From assembly GCA_913060875.1 (NCBI GenBank), contig CAJXSL010000001.1:372001-436000 (forward strand): a DNA stretch of 64,000 bases, given 5' to 3'. The translations under genes and the position numbers were made by a program. Below, piece after piece: positions 54,397 to 61,825 of the stretch; position 1 is the stretch's first letter; each line of letters starts with the position of its first letter. The DNA is from an uncultured Desulfobacteraceae bacterium (lineage in GTDB: Bacteria > Desulfobacterota > Desulfobacteria > Desulfobacterales > UBA5852). Under the pieces are notes generated by a model. That model searched no databases and was not told where the DNA came from. It worked only from the letters and a program-made list of their open reading frames with translations.

Positions 54397-54897
54397 CTAT
54401 GTGAAGATATCAACCGGGCTGTAGGATGGGTTGTTGCCCTGGAGGGTTTGCAGCCATTCCTGGACGATGCCGCTTTTTTCAGACGCGTCATCCGTTTCGG
54501 ACAGCGATTCCAGCAGCTGATCGATCGTTGACTGATCTTCATCGTTTTGGCTGTAGGCCTCGGAAACGGCCTGGTTCGACATTGACCCCGCCCCCGGCCC
54601 TTCCATGCCCCCCATGGGCGGCGGGGGCGGCGGGCCCAGCTGTTCATGCAAACTCTCCATGGCGGATTGGCTTTCCTCCTGGCTGAGCAGCCCATCCTGG
54701 TCGCTGTCAAACGCTTCCATTACGCCGGCAACGTCGATTTCCGTGCCACTTCGCTCGGCCATTTCTGAGGTGATGGCGCTGAGTTCATTCTGGTCGATAC
54801 CCCCATTGCCGTCCCCATCCATGCGGTTAAACATCTGCTGCGGGTTGGGACGCATCCCTCCCATCATGCCGCCCACTCCGGAAACTCCTGACATCAT
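54397..54897 (-). CDS. EF-hand calcium-binding protein
   Basis: 166 residues, no signal peptide visible. Two EF-hand loops: DGDGNGGIDQNE (about 27-38) and DSDQDGLLSQEE (about 64-75), both with the acidic positions needed for calcium. Then follows a proline/glycine linker (GPPPPPPMGGMEGPG) and an acidic tail. The N-terminus (MMSGVSGVGGMMGG) is low complexity. It resembles XopA/CREC-like bacterial EF-hand proteins that carry several loops. AAAGGAG precedes the ATG. Role unknown, perhaps calcium sensing or buffering. Confidence 0.8.
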   Translation of the reverse strand: MMSGVSGVGGMMGGMRPNPQQMFNRMDGDGNGGIDQNELSAITSEMAERSGTEIDVAGVMEAFDSDQDGLLSQEESQSAMESLHEQLGPPPPPPMGGMEGPGAGSMSNQAVSEAYSQNDEDQSTIDQLLESLSETDDASEKSGIVQEWLQTLQGNNPSYSPVDIFT

Positions 54898-55345
54898 GAC
54901 GTCTCCTTTCAGTTATTTGGTGGTAGGAAAGGGAGGAATCTTTAATTCCTCCATCCGTTGGCGATTCGCCTATCCCGGATATTTCACGTGTTCGCGATGT
55001 TCATTGGCAAGGCATCAGGGGCGCCGCTGTACGCCTGTACCGCAAGCTCCTGATAACGCGGCCAATGGGCATCTCGGACGCGCCCGCAGGGTGAAATTTT
55101 TTCTGCCTTTTTGGAAATCGACCAAGGGTACAAAGTGTCACCTGAAAATTAGATTCCGAATAGCTTTGATACCCCTGAATATTTGCATAAAATTTAATGC
55201 GTAGAAAAAATTTCATGAAATGTTCGGGCTATTTGAGTCTTCGTCCCGTAGCGGCAGATCTTTATGGTAAAAGTGTAACAGGCACGTAACAGTATGTAAC
55301 CGTCAATGGGGGGCAATAGGGGGGAGTGAAGAATTTTAAGGGCAG
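54898..55345. other. 450-bp intergenic region with repeat A6
   Basis: Contains the long form of repeat A (54971-55231). The remaining 110 bases before 55346 lie 3' of the response-regulator gene and show only a short G-rich patch (GGGGGGCAATAGGGGGGAG-like, around 55308-55328). Confidence 0.5.
54971..55231. repeat. Palindromic element A, copy 6 (long form)
   Basis: TATCCCGGATATTTCACG core to GGGTGAAATTTT (about 55101), then a 130-base tail ending TTTCATGAAATGTTCGGGCTA. The tail shares CTTTTTGGAAATCGAC, GTACAAAGTGTCACC and ATAAAATTTA words with copy 1. Confidence 0.8.
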
Positions 55346-56038
55346 TCAAGAGCCCGTAAACAGATAGCCGACACCGCGCACCGTCTTCAGATAAACCGGG
55401 TGGGAAGGGTCCTTTTCGATTTTATGGCGAATTCGGGAAACGTAGACATCGATGGAACGGTCGATACCGTTGTGGGGGGCGTTGTACAGCGTTCGATGAA
55501 GATCGTCCCGGCTGACGACTTGGCCTGAATGCGTGATTAAATACCATAGGATGTCAAACTGGACCGTGGTCAGATTAAGGGGGCGGTCGTCAATATAGGC
55601 ATCGCGTTTGGCAGGGTTCACCAGAAGGCTGCGCACTTTAATGGCTTGGCTTGCCGGTGGTGCTTGGGGGTGCGTTCTTTTGAGCACGGCTTTGATGCGG
55701 GCTGCCAGAAGGCATAGATGAACGGATTTGCAGACAACATCATCGGCTCCCATCTGGAAAGCGCGCAGTTCATCAAGATCGTCCGTTTTTTCCGTAAGCA
55801 TGATAATGGGGCCGTCATAATTCTGCCTGACTTGCTGACAGATAAGAAATCCATTAACACCGGGCATTTCTTTTTCGATCATGACCATTGCCGGTGGTGT
55901 CTCCCTGATGTCGTTCAGGGCATCCTTGTTGGTATTCCGGTGAAGGATGTCAAAGCCTTCCGCCTGCAAGTGTTCTTTAACGTGTTTGACAAACAGCAAG
56001 TCATCCGTCGCCACCAGAATCTTATCATTACAAAACAC
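55346..56038 (-). CDS. OmpR-type response regulator with Glu at the phospho-site
   Basis: 230 residues from a GTG start (AGGAG seven bases upstream; the ATG at 56113 gives an unusual 25-residue extension). The N-terminal receiver aligns over its whole length, but the phospho-acceptor aspartate of the IxxDxxMPG motif is glutamate (MVMIEKEMPGVNG). K is kept as CKS instead of KPF. The C-terminal winged helix is intact (LNLTTVQFDILWYLITHSGQVVSR, IDVYVSRIRHKIEKDP, VRGVGYLF). A Glu often mimics phosphorylation, so it may bind DNA without a kinase. No kinase gene is adjacent. Confidence 0.88.
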   Translation of the reverse strand: MFCNDKILVATDDLLFVKHVKEHLQAEGFDILHRNTNKDALNDIRETPPAMVMIEKEMPGVNGFLICQQVRQNYDGPIIMLTEKTDDLDELRAFQMGADDVVCKSVHLCLLAARIKAVLKRTHPQAPPASQAIKVRSLLVNPAKRDAYIDDRPLNLTTVQFDILWYLITHSGQVVSRDDLHRTLYNAPHNGIDRSIDVYVSRIRHKIEKDPSHPVYLKTVRGVGYLFTGS

Positions 56039-56169
56039 AACCCGACTCCTGTCCGTTTCCGCCCTCGTTAGGATTGACGTGATGATGCAGGGCCTTTTAT
56101 TTAGACGCTGCAATTCCGAAGACGGTTACACAATATTGGGAAGATTGTCGGTCATCCTGAATTAAACCA

Positions 56170-56820
56170 TCAACCCCGCGCCTTGGGTTCCAACAGGGTT
56201 GTGAATTTTACCATCACCCAGCCCCGCGAGGCATCCGGCAATTTGACGTAATACCAGTTTGAACTTGATGACCGAACCATTAAGATATCGCCCAGTTGAA
56301 CTTTATTAATGACTGGGTGCCCGGTGCCGGGTCCTGAGCGGACATTCAGAATCGGAACGGCCACACGAACTTGATCACCTTCCCAGGCCACAGCTTTGTC
56401 CGGTTGGGTTGGTTTGACCGGTGGGGGCACCACCACATATCCGTCGGGTGCTTTCTGGTAATAAACATCGGCGTAAGTGTAGTACGTCATGGCTCCGATG
56501 GTGATCAATACCGCAGGAGCGGGCAATACGGGAACGACAGCACCAACAGGTGCCGCCGCCACGGCATACCCTTGGGAAGACTGTCGGTAGAAAATCCCAT
56601 CAAGAAAAAAATAGATCAGCGGGCCGACTCGGATCGGCCGGTGACCAGCGGGCAGTGCTTTAACACGCACACCCGCCGAAGGATAAAGCGGTCTGGGGTG
56701 TCCCTTCGGCCTGAAGTCCTGGGCCCAATTCAGTGGCGGCCACACCGTGGACATGAAAAGGCACAGCGCAGCTATCACCAGCGCTGGCATTTGGCATTTT
56801 TTTAAAAGCCCGGTTTTCAT
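56170..56820 (-). CDS. Secreted DUF6515/SH3-domain protein
   Basis: 216 residues with a signal peptide (MKTGLLKKCQMPALVIAALC to NWAQ). The middle has two aromatic repeats (LIYFFLDGIFYRQSSQGYAV and MTYYTYADVYYQKAPDGYVVV) of the type annotated DUF6515. The C-terminus is a bacterial SH3 domain (VPILNVRSGPGTGHPVI, GDILMVRSSSSNWYYVKLPD, GWVMVKFT), which usually binds peptidoglycan. It is probably a periplasmic or cell-wall protein. A 3' remnant of a relative is at 53925-54040. Confidence 0.85.
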   Translation of the reverse strand: MKTGLLKKCQMPALVIAALCLFMSTVWPPLNWAQDFRPKGHPRPLYPSAGVRVKALPAGHRPIRVGPLIYFFLDGIFYRQSSQGYAVAAAPVGAVVPVLPAPAVLITIGAMTYYTYADVYYQKAPDGYVVVPPPVKPTQPDKAVAWEGDQVRVAVPILNVRSGPGTGHPVINKVQLGDILMVRSSSSNWYYVKLPDASRGWVMVKFTTLLEPKARG

Positions 56821-57068
56821 ATTGCGTACTCCTATGATTTTTTTCGTCCAACGGAAAAATCAAGCATCCGAAATTGGCGGACGATTTTTTCAGCTTGCTG
56901 CCCAACCAAGGCGGTCTCGTTGCCGGTCTTGGTGGGCCTTTCTAACGTGAACATCCGGAAGAAAAAGTATCAATGGTGCCCTGCAGGGCCGAGATCCCAC
57001 GCCGGGCCTTACGCCTGCCCCCCCGCATTAGAAAGGCAGTACATTTTTTTGGACTTCCATACGGTTGC

Positions 57069-57584
57069 TTAACAACAGGGCAGGGGGGGGCCCTCTCCCG
57101 CTGTTAGGGTCTCGGCCCAAACAATGCGATGTCCCGTTTCCGTCTCCGTTTTTATCGTGCCAGAATATTTGTTTTGCATCGCATTCAGGTAAAGATCCAA
57201 TTCGTACCGGCCCGTAAAAATCGGCTGTCTCGGTAGGGTGTTGATGATATCAAATACTTTTTTAATTTGGGGCTGCATATTCATCAAACCGACCCTGGCA
57301 CCCTGCTGTTTCACCACCCTACAGGCGTTGAGGATGACGATCAGCCCGCAGGTGTTGATGTAATGAACATATTGCATGTCGAAAACGATAAGTTGAGGGG
57401 CTTTCGCTGCGATCTGATCGAATTCTTTCTGCAAAAAAGGGGATGTGTCCGCATCGATTCCACCGATGGGATGAATAACGAAACGGCCTTCTTTTTCTTC
57501 ATCACAGTAAATTCTCAGACTTGATTTGTGATCGGCGATAATATCGATCATGTTCCCAGGATATGATTCCATATCATGCTCCAT
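57069..57584 (-). CDS. STAS-domain protein with altered phospho-site
   Basis: 171 residues. The STAS fold (residues about 35-130) shows GRFVIHPIGGIDADTSPFLQKEF, LIVFDMQYVHYINTCGLIVIL and GARVGLMNMQPQIKKVFDII. In anti-anti-sigma factors the loop reads DSSG, with the second serine phosphorylated; here it is NTCG, so that residue is cysteine. The C-terminal 40 residues (ETETGHRIVWAET) are additional. It follows the flavoprotein gene by 16 bases on the minus strand. Function as a classical partner-switching antagonist is doubtful. Confidence 0.82.
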   Translation of the reverse strand: MEHDMESYPGNMIDIIADHKSSLRIYCDEEKEGRFVIHPIGGIDADTSPFLQKEFDQIAAKAPQLIVFDMQYVHYINTCGLIVILNACRVVKQQGARVGLMNMQPQIKKVFDIINTLPRQPIFTGRYELDLYLNAMQNKYSGTIKTETETGHRIVWAETLTAGEGPPLPCC

Positions 57585-57600
57585 TGCGATAACGATGTAT

Positions 57601-59337
57601 CTATAGCGGCCAGCTTCCGAAAGCCTGCTTTTCCAGCTTCATGCTACCGTCCTTGCCTTTGTAGATGTTGATCCAGGCATTCCAGTTTTTGGTGTCCATC
57701 TCGGGATAATCCAGCCGGAAATGACTGCAGCGGCTCTCTTTGCGCATGAGCGACGCCCGCAGCTTCATCTCGGCGTTGAGGATCATGTTGGCGGTTTCAT
57801 GGGCCAGGCGGAGTTCATGCAGGTCCGCGGCCCGGAGCATGGGCATGTGATGATCCCTCAATTCCTCGACATACGCCAGGGCCGCTGTCAAAAGCGGCTC
57901 TTTTTTGATGTAGAGAACGAAGTTGGGAATCATGATGCCCTGGACGGTTTGGGTGACCCAGGCCGGGCCATAGCCGCGTTCTCTTTTCAAGGGCGCCAGG
58001 ATTTCCTCCTGAACTTGTAAGCGTTTGCGGGTTGGAATCTCAGGCGCAGCCTGGCCCTTGGCATAAGCGGCGGCCGCCTCGGCGGCGATGCCGCCCTGCA
58101 CGGCCGAGCCGGCCAGGGACGATCCGATCTGGGTATAGATGGCACCGGCCATATAGGAGCCCAGGGCGTCCCCCGCCGCGTACAGCCCGGGAATCGTGGA
58201 GGCGCCGTCAGCGTTGATCGGGACCAGGCCCTCGGATTTGTGGATGGCCATGCCGGCGGAAGAGCCGCCGACCGGGTTGCCCCCCATTCCGGGAGGAGCG
58301 CCCCCCTCTTTGGGTCCGCCGCCGGGCGGAGGCCCGCCCGGACCGCCACGGTCGTCAAATCCTTCCGGTCGATAAGGGCCGCCGCTGACTTGCCCTCCGC
58401 GGTTTTGCCCAAGGGGACCACCGGCAAGCGGGTTGCCCGCCATATAGGCCTGGTAGTTCATCTCCACGCCCAGGTCATGGTGGACTTCAACCCCTGTCCG
58501 GCCGGGTTTTCTGCCGAACATGCCATGCCATCCGTCATAACAGGCGGCCGCGTTGGTCGTCTGCCCCGGATGCCCGTCGTTCCACTCTTTGCCGGTTACC
58601 TTGGCGCCAATGTTATAGGCCATGACGGTTCCGTCGTGGGTCAGGTCGCAGATGGGAAAGCCATTGGGCTTGAACCCGCCGGCGCCGGAGCACAGGACCA
58701 CGCTCTTGGCCTTGAAGATGTGCACGGTGGCCTCATCGATGCTGAAACCGGCGGCACCGGCAATCCTTCCCTTTTCTTTAATCAAATGGGTGATCATGAT
58801 GCGTTCCATGACCGGAATGCCGCGCTCTGTGATGGGCCGGCTGAAGGCATCGAAATAGAGGGGCGAATCGAAAAAACCCCAGGCTTCCAGTTCCCTGACC
58901 CTGGCCAGGGAGTGCGCGGCCATCTGCCGGGTGAAGACCGGGTTGTTGGTGCCCATGGCCGAACGGGAGACTTTGTCGACAAATTCATCCAGGCTCAATT
59001 TCTCCCTGGCAGGATCGTAGGCAAAAATGCCTTTGGCAAACGGGGTTTGCCCCGATGCGCCCAGCCGCCCCTTGGACACCATCAGGACCCGGGCCCCGGC
59101 ATCATGGCCCTTGACCGCGGCGAAGAGGCCTGCAATGCCGCTGCCCACCACCAGCACGTCGGTTTCGCTTTCGGCCGTTGCTACCTTTTCCGGATCTATT
59201 TCCGGGATATTGACGCTGCACGCGGCATCCCTGGCCGATATCCCCATGGCGGCCATGGCGGCAAATCCGGCCGCTCCGCCGGCCAGCGCCATGAACTTTC
59301 GTCGGGACACACCCGTTGATGGGTTGTTTTCCGTCAT
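57601..59337 (-). CDS. Tat-exported FAD oxidoreductase (fumarate reductase-like)
   Basis: 578 residues from MTENNPS (AAGGA upstream; the longer frame lies in the previous gene). A Tat signal SRRKFMALAGG (11-21) exports it folded. The FAD site is VLVVGSGIAGLFAAV (62-76), followed by GRLGASGQTPFA, VVLCSGAGGF and, near the end, GLYAAGDALGSYMAGAIYTQIG: the succinate dehydrogenase/fumarate reductase flavoprotein family, with an AprA-like C-terminus (SRCSHFRLDYPEMD). A Gly/Pro-rich stretch of about 50 residues (GGPGGPPPGGGPKEGG) is inserted in the middle. It overlaps the cytochrome-like gene by ATGA. Substrate unknown. Confidence 0.85.
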   Translation of the reverse strand: MTENNPSTGVSRRKFMALAGGAAGFAAMAAMGISARDAACSVNIPEIDPEKVATAESETDVLVVGSGIAGLFAAVKGHDAGARVLMVSKGRLGASGQTPFAKGIFAYDPAREKLSLDEFVDKVSRSAMGTNNPVFTRQMAAHSLARVRELEAWGFFDSPLYFDAFSRPITERGIPVMERIMITHLIKEKGRIAGAAGFSIDEATVHIFKAKSVVLCSGAGGFKPNGFPICDLTHDGTVMAYNIGAKVTGKEWNDGHPGQTTNAAACYDGWHGMFGRKPGRTGVEVHHDLGVEMNYQAYMAGNPLAGGPLGQNRGGQVSGGPYRPEGFDDRGGPGGPPPGGGPKEGGAPPGMGGNPVGGSSAGMAIHKSEGLVPINADGASTIPGLYAAGDALGSYMAGAIYTQIGSSLAGSAVQGGIAAEAAAAYAKGQAAPEIPTRKRLQVQEEILAPLKRERGYGPAWVTQTVQGIMIPNFVLYIKKEPLLTAALAYVEELRDHHMPMLRAADLHELRLAHETANMILNAEMKLRASLMRKESRCSHFRLDYPEMDTKNWNAWINIYKGKDGSMKLEKQAFGSWPL

Positions 59338-59975
59338 CGATCGGTCCTTGGTCGTTGTGATTTTTTTGAAAGGGTATGCTTCAGAAACAGCCGGAGGCCG
59401 GCTGCCGTGAGCAGAATGATGAGGCTGGCCATGGCCAGGCTCGAATGGCGCCCGAGATCGATGGCATGCCAGGCCGCGGCTATTAGGAACACTGCTGCCA
59501 GAATGCCGTGGAGCCGGCGCCAGGTTCGGTAGGTCATCGGCAGCCGGTTGCGCATCAATGCGGTTAGGCCGAGCGTCAGCAAAAGACACCAGGCAAGCAT
59601 GCCGAGCACCACGCCCGTATGGACGGTGGTGATGATGGTGACAAACGCGCTATCGGGCGAAACACCGGCTTCGAAGAATCTTGGCAACACCAGGAACAGC
59701 GGGTGCAAGAGCATGATGGAAACGCAGGTGTAGCCGATCGCTTTATGGATTTTTATCGTTCGGCGCATCTTGAGGTCTTTGACGACCACGGCGTTGGACC
59801 GAGACCAGAAAAACATTCCGATCAGGAAGAAAAAACTCAGCACCGTAATGACGGAAAGCGCTTCTTTCAGGAATGAACGCTCCGGAAAACCACCCAGGAT
59901 CCACAGCAGCAGGGGCAGACCGCCAAAAACCAATACCGATGTTTTGACAAAAGGGCTTTTACGACAGGTGTCCAT
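59334..59975 (-). CDS. Ferric reductase-like membrane cytochrome
   Basis: 213 residues from MDTCRKS, five bases from the ferredoxin stop. It has about six membrane helices with paired histidines suited to b-heme: KIHKAIGYTCVSIMLLHPLF, TTVHTGVVLGMLAWC, WRRLHGILAAVFLIAAAWHAIDLG. This is the ferric reductase-like transmembrane domain. It would carry electrons across the membrane between the ferredoxin and the Tat flavoprotein genes that flank it. The four-base overlap on one side and near-contact on the other indicate a three-protein complex. Confidence 0.8.
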   Translation of the reverse strand: MDTCRKSPFVKTSVLVFGGLPLLLWILGGFPERSFLKEALSVITVLSFFFLIGMFFWSRSNAVVVKDLKMRRTIKIHKAIGYTCVSIMLLHPLFLVLPRFFEAGVSPDSAFVTIITTVHTGVVLGMLAWCLLLTLGLTALMRNRLPMTYRTWRRLHGILAAVFLIAAAWHAIDLGRHSSLAMASLIILLTAAGLRLFLKHTLSKKSQRPRTDR

Positions 59976-59977
59976 TA

Positions 59978-60193
59978 CTACCCCCACGAAACCACGACCG
60001 GGATGGACTTTTCCGGTGATATGGTGATGGCATCCACAGGACAATACAGTCGGCACAGGTGGCAGATCTGGCAATCGGCCGGATACATGATGACGGCTTT
60101 GCCCGTCTTCGGGTCCTGGCGGATCACATCCGTGGGACAGGTCTTGACGCAGGTCCCGCAGCCGATGCAGCCGTCAATACGCTCAATGGTCAT
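59978..60193 (-). CDS. 2[4Fe-4S] ferredoxin
   Basis: 71 residues with two complete cluster motifs: CIGCGTCVKTCP and CQICHLCRLYCP. It is a cytoplasmic, bacterial-type ferredoxin with a short C-terminal tail (EKSIPVVVSWG). GGAGG lies 13 bases upstream, slightly far. It is the first gene of the ferredoxin-cytochrome-flavoprotein operon and presumably brings electrons to, or takes them from, the membrane cytochrome. Confidence 0.93.
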   Translation of the reverse strand: MTIERIDGCIGCGTCVKTCPTDVIRQDPKTGKAVIMYPADCQICHLCRLYCPVDAITISPEKSIPVVVSWG

Positions 60194-60228
60194 GATCTTC
60201 TATTTACCTCCACCGCAACCATCTGAAT

Positions 60229-60879
60229 TTAGGCCTGCGGCCACTCCGTCATCACCTGCGGGCCGCGAGATCTTTGTTCTTCTACCGGGAATGCCTCGAC
60301 TTTGGCCATTTCAGATCTTAGGCACTTCGGGCACAGGCCATGCGAAAATTCCACGCCCCCATATTCTTGGGCATAGGCTTTAATCCGTGTCAGTGTATCC
60401 TGCTCATCGATAATTTCATGACAAACCGAGCAGATACAGATCAGCCCTTTCCTCTCGTTTCCTGGACGCAGGTTTTCGAATATCAGCAACGCGTGCCGGC
60501 GTGCGCCGATTTCGAAAGGAGAACATGTGACCATTGTCTCCGAACCGGTCCGCGATTCTTCCGGGAAGATGTCCAGCTGGGCGGTACGCCTTACGGTACA
60601 ACATTCATGAATGGCACTCTCGACAGACATCACAACAAGGGCGTCTTTTTGCAAGATTGCGCGCCAACGGTCCCCTTTCCCTTCGGTAAGCAGTCCATCG
60701 TTCCACAGCACATGAGGAATCTCTCCATTGAGAGGGGGCTCATGGCGAAACAAAAACGCGATCGCCGCTACGTTGCAATAGTGAACCCATACCCGCTCAT
60801 CCACCATAAAAACCGGAAAAGGCAATGCGTCGAACATTGAACTGAAGGTACTTAAGGTTAAAAAACGATGGATCGTCAT
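60229..60879 (-). CDS. PAS-like sensor with C-terminal cysteine module
   Basis: 216 residues. The N-terminus looks PAS-like (FDALPFPVFMVDERVWVHYCNVAA), with CC and C residues in the middle (HECCTVRR). The end carries the cysteine module CICSVCHEIIDEQDT ... GGVEFSHGLCPKCL, the same type as in the membrane protein at 47689-48480. AAGGG precedes the ATG. It lies 35 bases before the ferredoxin gene and may sense redox state or ligand for that operon. No output domain other than the cysteine module is seen. Confidence 0.65.
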   Translation of the reverse strand: MTIHRFLTLSTFSSMFDALPFPVFMVDERVWVHYCNVAAIAFLFRHEPPLNGEIPHVLWNDGLLTEGKGDRWRAILQKDALVVMSVESAIHECCTVRRTAQLDIFPEESRTGSETMVTCSPFEIGARRHALLIFENLRPGNERKGLICICSVCHEIIDEQDTLTRIKAYAQEYGGVEFSHGLCPKCLRSEMAKVEAFPVEEQRSRGPQVMTEWPQA

Positions 60880-60911
60880 ATCGTTTTCCCTTTGTTTCGG
60901 TGGTGCACGCT

Positions 60912-61298
60912 TTATGCGTTCTGGAAACGGCCGACACCATTTTTCCCGGTATTTTTAATGGCGAACAGGGCCTGATCGGCCGCAGCAATCAGACCCTCCA
61001 GGTCCGTCGCATGTTGGGGAAATGTCGCAATCCCAAAACTGGCCTGAAGGCGGACCGCAATGCCTTGGTCTAAAACGTATCGTGTATTTTTCATCCTGGA
61101 ATGAATCTCGAAAGCTTTTTGCATTGCCTTGTGCTGATCCAGGCCCGGCAAAACCACTACGAACTCGTCCCCGGCGTAGGCCACGGCATAGGCTGGTTTT
61201 TCCAGGCAATTATCGATGGTGCGGGCCACCTTTTGAATAGCCCGGCTGCCATTGAGGTGACCGTGCGCGTCAACGACATTTTTCTTCCTGCTCGTCAT
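60912..61298 (-). pseudogene. Truncated GGDEF domain
   Basis: 128 residues that begin in the middle of a diguanylate cyclase domain: VDAHGHLNGSRAI corresponds to the ND-GH-GD segment, AYAGDEF to the GGDEF site (first Gly is Ala), and GIATFPQHATDLEGLIAAADQALFAIKNTGKNGVG to the end. About 40 N-terminal residues of the fold and any sensor part are missing. Repeat A copy 7 starts 38 bases upstream, so the element may have replaced the 5' part. A cyclase without this part would not work. Confidence 0.7.
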
Positions 61299-61335
61299 TG
61301 GCCTGTGTCGCCTGGCCCATTTCCAGGATCATCGA

Positions 61336-61466
61336 TAAAATTTCACCCTGCGGGCGCGTCCGGGATGCTCACTGACCGCGTTATCAGGCGCTCGCGGTAC
61401 AGGCGTACAGCGGCGCCCCTGATGCCGTCCAATGAACATCGCGAACGCGTGAAATATTCGGGTTAA
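61336..61466. repeat. Palindromic element A, copy 7
   Basis: AAAATTTCACCCTGCGGGCG to GTGAAATATTCGGGTTAA. The right end forms the TAA stop of the minus-strand gene at 61463-61759. The left end begins with the inner AAAATTTCACC boundary seen in copies 1 and 6 rather than with TTAACCCG. Confidence 0.85.
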
Positions 61467-61759
61467 TTTTCAGATTGGCTTCGCCGCCCCCCGCCTCCGC
61501 GTTCCGGGGGATTATCGGGTCTAAGGACCAGGCGGCCGTCTCGTTCCTCACAGGTCCCGGTGACCGTATCCCCGTGCGGGCTGACGAACTCGGCCGTGTC
61601 CCCGGCGCTCTTGCCTTCGCAGGCGGTATAGGCTTCCGGGGGCGGGCCTTGATGTCGACCCCCCTGTCGTCCTGAGGAGGAGTCATCGCCAAATGCGTTG
61701 GCGGCGGTCAGCATGCCTGCGAACGTGATAATGATGATTGCTTTTTTGGTAGCACCCAT
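61463..61759 (-). CDS. Small secreted protein
   Basis: 98 residues with a signal peptide (AIIIITFAGMLTAANAFG) and a short mature part: PPPEAYTACEGKSAGDTAEF then GDTVTGTCEERDGRLVLRP, with two cysteines that could form a disulfide. Similar small proteins often accompany Spy-like proteins in Desulfobacterota and Gammaproteobacteria; I know no function. It lies 66 bases downstream of the Spy-like gene. The TAA stop comes from repeat A. Confidence 0.75.
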   Translation of the reverse strand: MGATKKAIIIITFAGMLTAANAFGDDSSSGRQGGRHQGPPPEAYTACEGKSAGDTAEFVSPHGDTVTGTCEERDGRLVLRPDNPPERGGGGRRSQSEN

Positions 61760-61825
61760 TGAAAGATCTCCTTGATTCGGTTTTTTGTTCTGTTCGAGTT
61801 GCTGGAACTGTTGCTATTATTCGGT

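Noticed and set aside
51159-61466. Short proteins with sequences such as RVRDVHWTASGAPL or GRVIRGLR
   Set aside because: These are translations of the dispersed repeat A and appear wherever it occurs; they are not genes.
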